Below are positions 44,884-54,348 of a DNA stretch of 64,000 bases, one piece after another. The stretch is from Mycobacterium sp. DL592 (GTDB taxonomy: Bacteria; Actinomycetota; Actinomycetes; Mycobacteriales; Mycobacteriaceae). The position numbers were made by a program, and so were the translations under genes. The stretch covers positions 1,807,827 to 1,871,826 of the forward strand of contig NZ_CP050192.1 of NCBI RefSeq assembly GCF_011694515.1. The letters are read 5' to 3'. Under the pieces are notes generated by a model. That model saw nothing but the letters and a program-made list of their open reading frames with translations. It ran no database searches and had not been told where the DNA came from. Numbering within the stretch: the stretch's first letter is position 1; each line of letters starts with the position of its first letter.

Positions 44884-45318
44884 ATGGTCCAGATTGACGT
44901 CGAACGCACCATCGCCGCGCCGCCCGAAGCGGTCTTCGAGTGGCTGGCCGACCCGGCGAACCTCACGACCGCACCCCTGCTGTTGCAGGCCGGCTGGGTC
45001 AAAGGCGTCTCTGAGCCGGGTGTGGGCGCGGTGCGGAAGGCGGTCGCTACCGGTATGTGGTTCCGCGAGGAGATCACCGCCTACGACCCGCCGCACAGCT
45101 ACTCGTACCTGATCATCAGCTCGGTCCCGGCCTTCGACCACGAGGGCGGCACCCTGACATTCACACCGGCGCCCGGCGGAACCCGCGTCCGGTGGGAGTC
45201 GCGCTATGCGCATCCGGTGCGTGCCGGTGGAAAGGTCATGGAGGCGCTGACTTCTCGGCTGCTCCCGTGGAACTTCGGCGCAATTCTGCAGGCCTGCGCA
45301 ACGGCACTGGAACGCTAG
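44884..45318 (+). CDS. SRPBCC family protein
   Basis: A 144-residue START/polyketide-cyclase-like protein: VERTIAAPPEAVFEWLADPA at the N-terminus, a central YLIISSVPAFDHEGGTLTF strand pair, and a C-terminal helix PWNFGAILQACATALE. No signal peptide is seen. It is divergent from the 13E12 gene, and its stop shares CTAG with the convergent lipid-kinase gene. The ligand is unknown. Confidence 0.83.
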   Translation: MVQIDVERTIAAPPEAVFEWLADPANLTTAPLLLQAGWVKGVSEPGVGAVRKAVATGMWFREEITAYDPPHSYSYLIISSVPAFDHEGGTLTFTPAPGGTRVRWESRYAHPVRAGGKVMEALTSRLLPWNFGAILQACATALER

Positions 45319-46211
45319 GCCGGAACGAAGATCTTCAACGCGCCGGGCACCGCGGAGATCTCGGCGGGAAGCGGGCAGACGTAGTCGCCGTCGGCGTAGG
45401 CGTTGATGCCGGGGGATTCGACGGTGATGGTCCTGGCCCGGTCGACGGTGACCTCGTCGAGGTTGACGTGCGTACCCTTGAACACCGTCGGGAACAACCG
45501 GATGAGCCTGGTACGTGACGCCGAATGCACCATCGTGATGTCGAGCATCCCGTCAGAGTGGTTGGCGCCCGGGCAGATCTGCATTCCGCCGCCGTAACTC
45601 CGGGTGTTTCCGAACGCCGCCAGCGTCAGCCTCGTGTTGATCTCGCGCTGCCCGTCGAGGACTATCCGGAACGGCAACAGTCGCAGCTTCGACAACTCGG
45701 CCACCATCGCGACGTTGTAGCGCATCCGCCCGTGCGGCCAACTCATCCGGTTCACCCGATCGCTGACGAGCGAGTCGAAACCTGTTGCGGCAACAGTGCC
45801 GAACCACGTGCTGCTGCCGTCGGTGCCCTTGATGAGACCAAGGTCGACTGTCTCGGTGTGCCCTGCCGCGATGATGTCGACGGCGCGTTCGGGATCTGCG
45901 GTCGGCAACCGGTACTCCCGGGCATGGTCGTTGCCGGTGCCCGCGGGCACGATTCCCAGCGGAACGTCGGTGCGCGCCAGCGCCTGCAGCGCCAGCCGGA
46001 TCACCCCGTCGCCGCCGACGACGACCAGTGCATCCGTGCCCCTGCTCAACGCCTCGTCGACCAGTTGCCGGGCATGCGCGGCATCGCGGCCGACGATCGC
46101 CACCACGTCGATCCCGAGCTCCTGGAACCGGGCCACCGCCCGTTCCGAGGCGTGCGGCGCATTGCCGTGCCCCGACATCGGGTTCGTCAGCAGCGTGACG
46201 GTACCGGTCAT
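45315..46211 (-). CDS. Diacylglycerol/sphingosine kinase-like lipid kinase
   Basis: A 298-residue lipid kinase. The nucleotide loop GGDG is at 66-69 and GTGND at 91-95, as in the DAGK catalytic domain. TNPMSGHGNAPH at the start and the C-terminal YADGDYVCPLP close the family pattern. It should phosphorylate diacylglycerol or a related lipid to feed phosphatidylinositol mannoside synthesis; its M. tuberculosis counterpart is Rv2252. The fourth residue of the usual GGDGT is Val here (GGDGV). The ATG overlaps the AGPS-like stop (ATGA). Confidence 0.9.
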   Translation of the reverse strand: MTGTVTLLTNPMSGHGNAPHASERAVARFQELGIDVVAIVGRDAAHARQLVDEALSRGTDALVVVGGDGVIRLALQALARTDVPLGIVPAGTGNDHAREYRLPTADPERAVDIIAAGHTETVDLGLIKGTDGSSTWFGTVAATGFDSLVSDRVNRMSWPHGRMRYNVAMVAELSKLRLLPFRIVLDGQREINTRLTLAAFGNTRSYGGGMQICPGANHSDGMLDITMVHSASRTRLIRLFPTVFKGTHVNLDEVTVDRARTITVESPGINAYADGDYVCPLPAEISAVPGALKIFVPA

Positions 46212-47821
46212 GGAATGAGCTTGCCCGGGTTGAGGATTCCGGCCGGATCCACCGCCTGCTTCACCGCGCGCAGCACCTTCACGCCGAGCTCGCCAACCTC
46301 GGCGGTCATCCACGGCCGATGGTCGGCCCCCACGGCATGGTGATGGGTGATCGTCGCACCGACACGGGTGATCGCTTCGCAGGCAGCGACTTTCGCGGTC
46401 CGCCACTGCTCGGCGACATCCCCGCGCTGCCCGGCCACGACCGTGAAGTACAGCGACGCTCCGGTGGGGTACACATGCGAAATGTGGCACATCACCAGCG
46501 CCGGTGTCCCGCTTTCGGCGAGCGAATTGGTCAGTGCCTCGGTCACGGCCGCCTTCAGGTTGGGCACGTTGGCCCAGGTGGTCGCCGTTTCAAGGGTCTC
46601 GCAGAGTGCGCCTGCGGCCAGCAGCGAGTCGCGCAGATAAGGCGCGTCGAAGCGGCCGTGCTCCCAGGCGCGGGCCGGGCCTTCGCCCAGCGATGTCCCG
46701 CCGTTGGCCTCCAGCACGGCCCGGGTCTCGGCGTGCCGGCTCTCGGCATGCGCGGCGCTGCCCTCGAACACCGTGATGCCCAGGCATCCACCGGTGATGG
46801 TCTGCTCACCGATGTTGCCGGTGGTGGCCAGGTTGACGCCCGTCTCGGCCTCGTCGGACAACCGCAGCACGGTCGGGCCGGTGCCGATCTGGGTGACGGC
46901 GCGCAGCGCCGCCGCGCCGGTGGTGAAGTCGGGGAATGACCATGCCTCGTAGCGCACGGCCTCCGGAATAGGGTGCACGCGCAGCCGCACCCGGGTGATG
47001 ACGCCGAAGACACCCTCCGATCCGGAGAACAGCTCGCGCAGGTCCGGCCCGGCCGCCGTCTCCGGTGCCCGGCCCAAGTCCAGCACGCCGACGGGGGTCA
47101 CCACACGAAGGCCGCGGATCATGTCGTTGAACCGGCCGTACCCAGCCGAGTCCTGTCCCGAGGAGCGGGTGGCCGCGTACCCGCCGATCGTCGCGAAGCG
47201 GAAGCTCTGCGGGAAATGTCCGAGTGAGAAGCCCCGCTCGCCCAGCAGTCGCTCCGCGTCCGGCCCGGTGACGCCGGCGCCGAGTTCGGCCTCTTGTGAG
47301 GTCTCGTCGAGCGAGTGCAGCTCGTCGAGGCGGCGCAGATCCAGCGACACGACCGAACCGAACTGCCCGCGAATCGGATCCAGACCACCGACCACGCTGG
47401 TGCCACCACCGAACGGCACCACCGCGATGCCGTGCTCGGTGCAGTAGGCCAGCACCGCCGCGATCTCGTCCTCGCCGGCAGGCAGCAGCACGGCATCCGG
47501 CGCGTCCTGATGAATTTGCTTGCGGCGCAACAGGTCCAGGGTCGACTTGCCGCCCGCGTACAGCAGGCGCTCGCGGCCCGTCCGGATGTAGTCGGCACCG
47601 ACGATCGCGGCGAGTCCGTCGCGGTCGGTGTCAGGCAGCGACGACTGCCGGATCTGCACCTCGTCGATGCCGGGTGCGGCGATGGTGGTGGTCGTTACGC
47701 CGAGGGCCTGTTCGAGCAGGCTGCGAATCCCGTCGGACAGCGGCTTGGCTGCCTGGGGGTCGCCCCAGGCGTTCCACGCCATCGGCGGAATGAGGGTGGT
47801 GTGGGCGGCATCGTTGCGCAT
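46208..47821 (-). CDS. FAD-binding oxidase, alkyl-DHAP synthase-like
   Basis: A 537-residue flavoprotein of the FAD_binding_4 group. The FAD loop VPFGGGTSVVGG lies at about 135-146. The C-terminal triple-histidine motif HHHAVG at 493-498 is the active-site signature of alkyldihydroxyacetone-phosphate synthase. Such enzymes exchange an acyl chain for an alkyl chain on DHAP in ether-lipid synthesis. The bacterial role is not proven; the M. tuberculosis counterpart is Rv2251. It overlaps the lipid-kinase gene downstream and diverges from a tetR-glpD pair. Confidence 0.85.
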   Translation of the reverse strand: MRNDAAHTTLIPPMAWNAWGDPQAAKPLSDGIRSLLEQALGVTTTTIAAPGIDEVQIRQSSLPDTDRDGLAAIVGADYIRTGRERLLYAGGKSTLDLLRRKQIHQDAPDAVLLPAGEDEIAAVLAYCTEHGIAVVPFGGGTSVVGGLDPIRGQFGSVVSLDLRRLDELHSLDETSQEAELGAGVTGPDAERLLGERGFSLGHFPQSFRFATIGGYAATRSSGQDSAGYGRFNDMIRGLRVVTPVGVLDLGRAPETAAGPDLRELFSGSEGVFGVITRVRLRVHPIPEAVRYEAWSFPDFTTGAAALRAVTQIGTGPTVLRLSDEAETGVNLATTGNIGEQTITGGCLGITVFEGSAAHAESRHAETRAVLEANGGTSLGEGPARAWEHGRFDAPYLRDSLLAAGALCETLETATTWANVPNLKAAVTEALTNSLAESGTPALVMCHISHVYPTGASLYFTVVAGQRGDVAEQWRTAKVAACEAITRVGATITHHHAVGADHRPWMTAEVGELGVKVLRAVKQAVDPAGILNPGKLIP

Positions 47822-47859
47822 GCGTTACAGTATTACACATGCTGTCAATCAGTAACGCA
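47821..47859. promoter_or_regulatory. Operator-like palindrome between AGPS-like and tetR genes
   Basis: TGCGTTAC (47821-47828) and GTAACGCA (47852-47859) are perfect arms 23 bp apart. Inside them ACAG/CTGT adds a second symmetric pair around TATTACACATG. The site lies across the start codons of both divergent genes (47821 and 47839), so binding would block both. Confidence 0.7.
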
Positions 47860-48417
47860 GAGTCGGTGGACATCGACGACCGAATCCTTACCGCGGCGGC
47901 CAGCTGCCTGCGGGATTACGGCGTGGAACGGGTCACCCTGGCCGAGATCGCCCGCCGGGCCGGCGTGAGCCGCCCGACGATCTACCGGCGCTGGCCCGAT
48001 ACCCGCGCCATCGTGGCGTCACTTCTCACCGACCGGATCACCGGCACCTGGAAGTCGGTTCCCGCGCGCCGGCCGGGTCGCGAAGGCCTCGTGGCCCGCA
48101 TCGTCGAGGTGGCCCAGCGGCTGCGCGACGACGAGCTGATCGTCTCGGTACTGCGCTCGGCGCCCGACCTGGCGATGGTCTACATCGCAGGCCGGCTCGG
48201 CACCAGCCAGCAGATCCTCATCGACCTCGTAGAAGACGAACTGCGAGCCGGCCAGGCCGACGGCAGCGTCCGGGCCGGCGATGTCCGCCAGATGTCGGCG
48301 ATGGTCCTGCTGATCGCCCAGTCGTCCATTCAGTCGGGCGCGATCGTCGAGACCATCCTCGACGCGCCGGCCCTGGCCGTCGAGCTCGCCCGCGTCCTGA
48401 ACGGATATCTCGCATGA
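47839..48417 (+). CDS. TetR/AcrR family transcriptional regulator
   Basis: A 192-residue regulator with a TetR helix-turn-helix at about 15-60 (LTAAASCLRDYGVERVTLAE, then IARRAGVSRPTIYRRW). The C-terminal domain has an unknown ligand. It is followed directly by glpD (ATGA overlap) and preceded by the palindrome at 47821-47859 that spans its start. Autoregulation and control of glycerol genes are likely. The counterpart is Rv2250c. A downstream GTG at 47866 could be the true start if the ATG lies in the operator. Confidence 0.88.
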   Translation: MLSISNAESVDIDDRILTAAASCLRDYGVERVTLAEIARRAGVSRPTIYRRWPDTRAIVASLLTDRITGTWKSVPARRPGREGLVARIVEVAQRLRDDELIVSVLRSAPDLAMVYIAGRLGTSQQILIDLVEDELRAGQADGSVRAGDVRQMSAMVLLIAQSSIQSGAIVETILDAPALAVELARVLNGYLA

Positions 48418-49952
48418 GTGATCTCACCGCCCTCAACGCCGCTCGCCGCAGCGCCGATCTTGCTGCGCTCGGTGACACCGGACTCGTCGACGTGGTCGTC
48501 ATCGGCGGCGGCATCACCGGTACCGGCATCGCGTTGGATGCCGCCAGCCGTGGCCTCTCGGTCGTCCTGGTGGAAAAGCACGACCTGGCCTTCGGGACCA
48601 GCCGGTGGAGCTCCAAGCTGGTGCACGGCGGGCTGCGCTACCTGGCCACCGGAAACGTCGGCATCGCACGGCGCAGCGCCGTCGAACGCGGAATCCTGAT
48701 GACCCGCAACGCGCCCCATCTGGTCCACGCCATGCCCCAGCTCGTACCGTTGCTGCCGTCCATGAGCCACGCCCAACGGGCGCTGGTGCGAACGGGATTC
48801 GTCGCCGGGGACGCACTGCGTGTGCTCGCCGGTACGAAGTCCTCGACGCTGCCGCGCTCGCGCCGGATCGGCGTCCAGCAGGCCGTGGCGATGGCGCCGA
48901 CGGTACGCCGCGACGGGCTCGACGGCGCGCTGCTGGCCTACGACGGCCAGCTCATCGACGACGCCCGACTGGTCACCGCCGTCGCCCGTACCGCCGCCCA
49001 GCACGGCGCACGGATCCTCACCCGGGTGTCGGCGGAATCCGCCACCGGCGACTCGGTGCGTCTGGTCGACGAGATCACGGGGGAGACCCTGAGCCTGACG
49101 GCCCGCACGGTCATCAACGCCACCGGGGTGTGGGCCGGCGAGGTGGACTCGTCGATCAAACTGCGCCCCAGCCGTGGCACGCATCTGGTGTTCGACGCCG
49201 CCTCGTTCGGCAATCCCGTTGCAGCCCTGACCATTCCAATCCCCGGCGAGATCAACCGCTTCGTGTTCGCCATGCCCGAACAACTCGGCCGGGTCTACCT
49301 GGGCCTGACCGACGAGGACGCGCCAGGGCCGATTCCCGACGAGCCGCAGCCGACCGACGCCGAGGTCACCTTCCTGTTGGACACCGTCAACACCGCCCTG
49401 GGCACCGCGCTGGGCGCCGCCGACATCATCGGTGCCTACGCGGGTCTGCGGCCACTCATCGACACCGGCGAAGGCCGGACATCCGATCTGTCCCGTGACC
49501 ACGCCGTCCTCGAATCGGGGTCCGGGCTGTTCAGTGTGGTGGGCGGCAAGCTGACCGAGTACCGGCACATGGCCGAAGACACATTGGACCGCGCGCTGAC
49601 GGCCAGGTCGATCGTCGCGGGCCGGTGCCGCACCCGTAATCTGCCGTTGGTCGGGGCACCTGCCAATCCCGTTGCCGCCCTGCGCACCTCGAGTGAGATC
49701 CCCGGCTCGCTGGTCGCCCGCTACGGGGCGGAGTCGCCCAACGTCATCGCCTCGGCGCGGTGTGACAGACCGACCGAGCTCGTCACCGATGGCATCGACG
49801 TGACCCGGGCCGAGTTCGAGTTCGCCGTGACCCACGAAGGCGCGCTGAGCGCCGACGACATCCTCGATCGGCGCACCCGGATCGGACTGGTCGCCGCCGA
49901 CCGGGAGCGGGCGCTGCCCGCGGCGCAGGAATTCCTGGCCGCAACCAGCTGA
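48414..49952 (+). CDS. glpD: Glycerol-3-phosphate dehydrogenase, FAD-dependent
   Basis: A 512-residue membrane-associated flavoprotein that oxidises glycerol-3-phosphate to DHAP and passes electrons to the quinone pool. The FAD motif GGGITGTGIALDAASRG starts at residue 31; SSKLVHGGLRYLATG and GAYAGLRPLIDTGEG also fit GlpD. Length is normal for the family (around 510-580). It is translationally coupled to the upstream TetR gene. It corresponds to glpD1 (Rv2249c). Confidence 0.94.
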   Translation: MSDLTALNAARRSADLAALGDTGLVDVVVIGGGITGTGIALDAASRGLSVVLVEKHDLAFGTSRWSSKLVHGGLRYLATGNVGIARRSAVERGILMTRNAPHLVHAMPQLVPLLPSMSHAQRALVRTGFVAGDALRVLAGTKSSTLPRSRRIGVQQAVAMAPTVRRDGLDGALLAYDGQLIDDARLVTAVARTAAQHGARILTRVSAESATGDSVRLVDEITGETLSLTARTVINATGVWAGEVDSSIKLRPSRGTHLVFDAASFGNPVAALTIPIPGEINRFVFAMPEQLGRVYLGLTDEDAPGPIPDEPQPTDAEVTFLLDTVNTALGTALGAADIIGAYAGLRPLIDTGEGRTSDLSRDHAVLESGSGLFSVVGGKLTEYRHMAEDTLDRALTARSIVAGRCRTRNLPLVGAPANPVAALRTSSEIPGSLVARYGAESPNVIASARCDRPTELVTDGIDVTRAEFEFAVTHEGALSADDILDRRTRIGLVAADRERALPAAQEFLAATS

Positions 49953-49955
49953 GGG

Positions 49956-51389
49956 CTACAGCGGGATGTTCTTGTGGCGACCGCGGCGGCCGGGGGCCTC
50001 GGCCAGCGCCTGAGTGACCTTGCTGCGGGTGTGTGAGGGGTCGATCTTCTCGTCAACCACGCCGATCTCGATGGCCGAATCCACGCCACCGGCGATCCGC
50101 TCGTGCTCGGCGGCCAGCTCCTCGTGCAGCGCATCGCGCTCGTGGTCTTCCGCGGCGGCCAGCTTCTTCTTGTGCAGGATCCCGACGGCGGCCTTGGCGC
50201 CCATAACGGCGACCTCGGCGTCCGGCCAGGCGAAGACCTTGGTGGCGCCGAGCGACCGCGAGTTCATCGCGATGTAGGCCCCGCCGTAGATCTTTCGGGT
50301 CACCAGCGTCACGCGGGGGACGCTGGCCTCACCGAAGGCGTGCAGCAGCTTGGCGCCGCGTCGCACGACACCGCCCCACTCCTGGTCGACACCGGGCAGG
50401 TAGCCCGGCACGTCGACGATGACGACCAGCGGGATGCCGAACGCGTCGCACAACCGCACCAGACGTGCTGCCTTCTCGGCACTTTCGGAGTTCAGGCAGC
50501 CGCCCAGGCGCAGCGGGTTGTTGGCCAGCACGCCGACGGTGCGACCGGCAAGACGGCCGATGCCGACCACGATGGAGGGAGCCCACTTGCCCTGGAACTC
50601 CTCGAACGACGAGTTGCCCTCGTCGTCGGAGTCTAGCAGCGCCTCCACCAACGGATGCACGTCGTAGGCGCGGCGGGGCGACTCCGGCAGCAGCGCGTGC
50701 AGGTCGACGTCGCCGGCCTCGGCCTTGCTGCGGTCGAAATGCCCCTGCTGGCTGAACAATCCGACCAGCCGGCGACCACGAGCATAGGCGTCGAGCTCGC
50801 TGTCGGCGACGATGTGGCACACACCGGACTTCTTGTGGTGGGTGTCCGGGCCGCCGAGCGAGGCCATGTCCACGTCTTCGCCGGTGACGCTGCGCACCAC
50901 GTCCGGTCCGGTGACGAACACCCGGCCCTCGCTGGCCATGATGACGACGTCGGTCAGCGCGGGTCCGTAGGCGGCGCCGCCGGCGGCGAAGCCGACGACG
51001 ACCGAGATCTGCGGGATGTAGCCCGAGGCGCGGATCATCGCCTCGAACACCAGGCCCACCGCGTGCAGCGCGCGTACGCCCTCGGCCAGCCGGGCCCCAC
51101 CGGAGTGCCAGATGCCCACAATGGGGCTCTGCTCCTCGATGGCCCTGTCGTAGGCGTTGACGATGTGCTGGCAGCCCTCCACGCCCATGGCGCCGCCCAT
51201 GACCGTGCCGTCGGTGCAGAACGCGATGGTCCGCACACCGTTGACGGTGCCGGATGCGGCCAGCACACCTGAGCGGTCACGCTCGTGCAGCAGCTCGACG
51301 GTGTCGTCGTCGAAGAAGGTGCGCAGGCGCAGCAGCGGATCGCGCGGGTCGAGCGATTCGCCGACCGTCTCAGGTGCCATGATCGTCAT
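49956..51389 (-). CDS. accD6: Acyl-CoA carboxylase carboxyltransferase beta subunit
   Basis: A 477-residue carboxyltransferase that makes malonyl-CoA for FAS-II and FAS-I with the biotinylated AccA3 subunit. Two crotonase-type halves are seen, with biotin/CoA-site runs GFAAGGAAYGPALTDVVIM and, later, VPGYLPGVDQEWGGVVRRGA and GGAYIAMNSRSLGA. The closing KNIPL is usual in AccD6. ATG 51389 has AGGAG six bases upstream. It lies downstream of kasB in the FAS-II operon and converges on glpD. Confidence 0.95.
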   Translation of the reverse strand: MTIMAPETVGESLDPRDPLLRLRTFFDDDTVELLHERDRSGVLAASGTVNGVRTIAFCTDGTVMGGAMGVEGCQHIVNAYDRAIEEQSPIVGIWHSGGARLAEGVRALHAVGLVFEAMIRASGYIPQISVVVGFAAGGAAYGPALTDVVIMASEGRVFVTGPDVVRSVTGEDVDMASLGGPDTHHKKSGVCHIVADSELDAYARGRRLVGLFSQQGHFDRSKAEAGDVDLHALLPESPRRAYDVHPLVEALLDSDDEGNSSFEEFQGKWAPSIVVGIGRLAGRTVGVLANNPLRLGGCLNSESAEKAARLVRLCDAFGIPLVVIVDVPGYLPGVDQEWGGVVRRGAKLLHAFGEASVPRVTLVTRKIYGGAYIAMNSRSLGATKVFAWPDAEVAVMGAKAAVGILHKKKLAAAEDHERDALHEELAAEHERIAGGVDSAIEIGVVDEKIDPSHTRSKVTQALAEAPGRRGRHKNIPL

Positions 51390-51435
51390 CCAAATCTCCT
51401 TTGTGCGCGCCGGTTGCCGCCAGCGCCTTCGGTTT

Positions 51436-52698
51436 TCAGTACTTTCCGAAAGCGATCGCGACGTTGTGGCCACCGAATCCGAATGAGTTGTTTACCGCGT
51501 ATTGGTAGTTGCCTGGCCGGGGTTCTCCGGCCACCACATCCAGATCGATCTCCGGATCGAGGTTGCGCAGGTTGAGCGTGGGCGGGACGACGCCGTCCCG
51601 CAGCGCCATGATGGTCAGGATCGACTCCACCGCTCCGACGGCACCGACCGAGTGGCCCAGCGCCGACTTGGGTGCGTAGACCGCAGGGCGGTGCTTGCCC
51701 ATCGCGTTGTTGATCGCCTTACCTTCCGCCACGTCACCAACCTGAGTGCCCGTCGCGTGTGCGTTGATGTGATCGATGTCGGTGGGTTGCAGCCCCGCGA
51801 CCTGGATGGCCCGGGTGATCGCCTGTCCTGCCTGATCGCCGGTGGGGTCGGGAGCCACGATGTGGTAGCCGTCCGAGGTGATCCCCGCCCCCATGATGCG
51901 GGCCAGGATGTTGGCGCCGCGGGCCTTGGCATGTTCCTCGGTCTCGATCACCATCAGCGCGCCACCCTCGCCGAACACGAAACCGTTGCGATCCCGGTCG
52001 AACGGCCGGCAGGCACCGGCGGGATCGTCGTTCGTGGTCGACAAGACGATGCGCATCTGCGCGAATCCGGCAATCGGCACCGCCTCGATCTTGGTCTCGA
52101 CGCCGCCGCAGACCGCGATATCGGCTTCGCCGAGAACGATCTGCCGCCACGCCTGGGCGATCCCCTCCGAACCCGAAGCACACGCTGAAACCGGAGTGAT
52201 GACACCGGCTTTGGCTCCGAGCTCCAGGCCCACCGCCGCGGCTGCGGCGTTGGGCATGTACATCTGAACCGCCAACGGCGACACTGCGCGCAGACCCTTC
52301 GCGCGCATGCCGTCGTAAGCGAACACCAGCTCCTCGGTCGATCCCATACCGGTTCCGATCGAGACCATCAGCCGACGGGTGTCGACCTCCGGTGATCCGG
52401 CGTTCTGCCACACCCGCCGACCCAGGACGGTGGACATCTTCTGCAGGTACGACAACCGACGTAGTTCCACCCGCGTCAGCTCACCGTCGAACTCTTCGAC
52501 GAGGTGTCCGCCGATCCGGACGGGCAAGTCGTACTTCTCGACGAACTCGTCCTCGAGAAGCCGGATCCCACTTTGCCCGTCCAGCAGCGCCTTCCAGGTG
52601 CTGTCGGCGTCAGATGCCAGGGCGGTCGTCATGGCCACGCCAGTGACGACCACATTGGGGAAACTCTTCCCCGTTGACAGTTGTGTCAACCCTGCCAT
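51436..52698 (-). CDS. kasB: Beta-ketoacyl-ACP synthase KasB
   Basis: A 420-residue condensing enzyme that carries out late rounds of meromycolate elongation. The catalytic triad is C173 (SACASGSE), H314 (NAHATGT) and H349 (LGHSVGA), with K344. It is closely related to KasA encoded next. Start ATG 52698 (MAGLTQL) matches the family; the frame remains open to 52824 within kasA. The gap to accD6 is 46 bp. Confidence 0.95.
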   Translation of the reverse strand: MAGLTQLSTGKSFPNVVVTGVAMTTALASDADSTWKALLDGQSGIRLLEDEFVEKYDLPVRIGGHLVEEFDGELTRVELRRLSYLQKMSTVLGRRVWQNAGSPEVDTRRLMVSIGTGMGSTEELVFAYDGMRAKGLRAVSPLAVQMYMPNAAAAAVGLELGAKAGVITPVSACASGSEGIAQAWRQIVLGEADIAVCGGVETKIEAVPIAGFAQMRIVLSTTNDDPAGACRPFDRDRNGFVFGEGGALMVIETEEHAKARGANILARIMGAGITSDGYHIVAPDPTGDQAGQAITRAIQVAGLQPTDIDHINAHATGTQVGDVAEGKAINNAMGKHRPAVYAPKSALGHSVGAVGAVESILTIMALRDGVVPPTLNLRNLDPEIDLDVVAGEPRPGNYQYAVNNSFGFGGHNVAIAFGKY

Positions 52699-52726
52699 TC
52701 TCTGTCGTTCGTCCTTTCCCCCAGGA

Positions 52727-53977
52727 TCAGTAGCGCCCGAAGGCGAGCGCCACGTTGTGTCCTCCGAATCCGAACGAGTTGTTGATCGCGTACTGGTAGT
52801 CGCCGTAACGGGGTTCACCCGCAACCACGTCCAGGTTGATTTCCGGATCCGGTGTTTCGTAGTTCAGCGTCGGCGGGATGACACCGTCGCGCAGAGCCAG
52901 CACCGTGAGGATCGACTCCAGGGCACCAACCGCACCGATCGAGTGGCCGAGGGCCGACTTCGGTGCGTACACCGCGGCGTGGTCCACACCGGCGACCCGG
53001 ATGGCGTTGGCCTCGGCGATGTCACCGATCGACGTTGACGTGGCGTGCGCGTTGACGTGGTCGATGTCCTTGGGGGACAAGCCCGCCAACTCCATCGCCC
53101 GGGTCATCGCCCGGCCGGCCCGCAGGCCGTCCGGAGCCGGCGCCACCATGTGGTAGGCGTCCGACGTGATGCCCGCACCCAACAGCCGGGCCAGCGGCTT
53201 CGCGCCGCGGGCTAGGGCATGCTCCTCGGTCTCGATGATCATGAGCGCACCGGCTTCGCCGAAGACGAATCCGTCGCGATCCTTGTCGAACGGACGGGAT
53301 GCCCGCTCGGGCTCGTCGTTGCGGGTCGACATCGCGCGCATCATCGAGAACGTTGCGATGGGCAACGCCTCGATGCCGCCTTCGACGCCACCGCAGACCG
53401 CGAAATCGGCGTCACCCATGACGATTTGACGCCATGCGTGAGCGATGGCCTCCGACCCCGACGAGCAGGCCGACACCGGCGTGATGACGCCGGCGCGGGC
53501 CCCGAGCTCGAGGCCGACGACCGCCGCCGCACCGTTGGGCATGATCATCTGAACGGCGAGCGGGGACACCTTGCGGGGCCCGCCCTCGTTCATCGCGTCG
53601 TAGGTTTCGACGATCTTCTCGCCACCACCCAGGCCCGTACCGACGACGACGGCGAAGCGGTCGGGATCGACCTCCGGCTTGCCGGCGGTCTCCCACAGCT
53701 GAGCGCTGAGGAACTTCGACATCCGCTGCACGTAGGACATGCGGCGGAAGTCGAGCCGACCCATGTGGTCGTCGACCGGATCCTTGAGGTGCCCACCGAT
53801 CTTGACCGGCAGATCCCATTTGGTGACGAAGTCGTCCTCGAGAACGCGGATGCCGCTCTCGCCGGCCAACAGACCCTTCCACGTGCTCTCAATGTCGCCC
53901 GCGACTGAGGTTGTCGCCGTAACGGCGGTCACCACAACATTGGGGAAACCGCCGTTAGCAGTGGAAGGCTTGGTCAC
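52727..53977 (-). CDS. kasA: Beta-ketoacyl-ACP synthase KasA
   Basis: A 416-residue FAS-II condensing enzyme that elongates acyl-AcpM chains to long meromycolates and is the target of thiolactomycin. The active-site residues fall at exactly the positions known in M. tuberculosis: C171 (SACSSGSE), H311 (NAHATST), K340 and H345 ([10 protein letters not shown]). The GTG start overlaps the acpM stop by four bases. The sequence is full length. Confidence 0.97.
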   Translation of the reverse strand: MTKPSTANGGFPNVVVTAVTATTSVAGDIESTWKGLLAGESGIRVLEDDFVTKWDLPVKIGGHLKDPVDDHMGRLDFRRMSYVQRMSKFLSAQLWETAGKPEVDPDRFAVVVGTGLGGGEKIVETYDAMNEGGPRKVSPLAVQMIMPNGAAAVVGLELGARAGVITPVSACSSGSEAIAHAWRQIVMGDADFAVCGGVEGGIEALPIATFSMMRAMSTRNDEPERASRPFDKDRDGFVFGEAGALMIIETEEHALARGAKPLARLLGAGITSDAYHMVAPAPDGLRAGRAMTRAMELAGLSPKDIDHVNAHATSTSIGDIAEANAIRVAGVDHAAVYAPKSALGHSIGAVGALESILTVLALRDGVIPPTLNYETPDPEINLDVVAGEPRYGDYQYAINNSFGFGGHNVALAFGRY

Positions 53978-54267
53978 TGTGCGAACTTCTCGCGCAGAGC
54001 AGCGGCAGCCTCGGGGTTCTCTTCCTCGAGCTTCTGGATGTAGTTCACGACGTCACCGACGGTGCGAAGGCCGGCCAGATCCTCGTCGGGGATCTTCACG
54101 CCGTACTTGTCCTCGGTCTGAACGGCGATTTCGACCATCGACAGCGAGTCGATGTCCAGGTCGTCGACGAAGGACTTCTCGGGGGTCACCTCGGACGGCT
54201 CGATACCGGTGACCTCTTCGATGATCTCGGCGAGACCGGCAATGATTTCTTCCTGGCTGGCGGCCAC
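53974..54267 (-). CDS. acpM: Meromycolate extension acyl carrier protein
   Basis: A 97-residue carrier protein. The phosphopantetheine serine is S41 in [10 protein letters not shown], the same position as in M. tuberculosis AcpM. The C-terminal extension ([20 protein letters not shown]) is shorter than in M. tuberculosis (115 residues). It carries growing meromycolyl chains in FAS-II. The GTG start has AGGGAG nine bases upstream. It lies 81 bp after fabD, in the gap 54268-54348. Confidence 0.96.
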   Translation of the reverse strand: MAASQEEIIAGLAEIIEEVTGIEPSEVTPEKSFVDDLDIDSLSMVEIAVQTEDKYGVKIPDEDLAGLRTVGDVVNYIQKLEEENPEAAAALREKFAQ

Positions 54268-54348
54268 AGTGTGGCTCCCTTCGTAATCGGTTGTTCTACT
54301 TGGTAAATCAGTGGGTGTTGATGTGGTTGTCCTGGATCCGGCCCGCGT

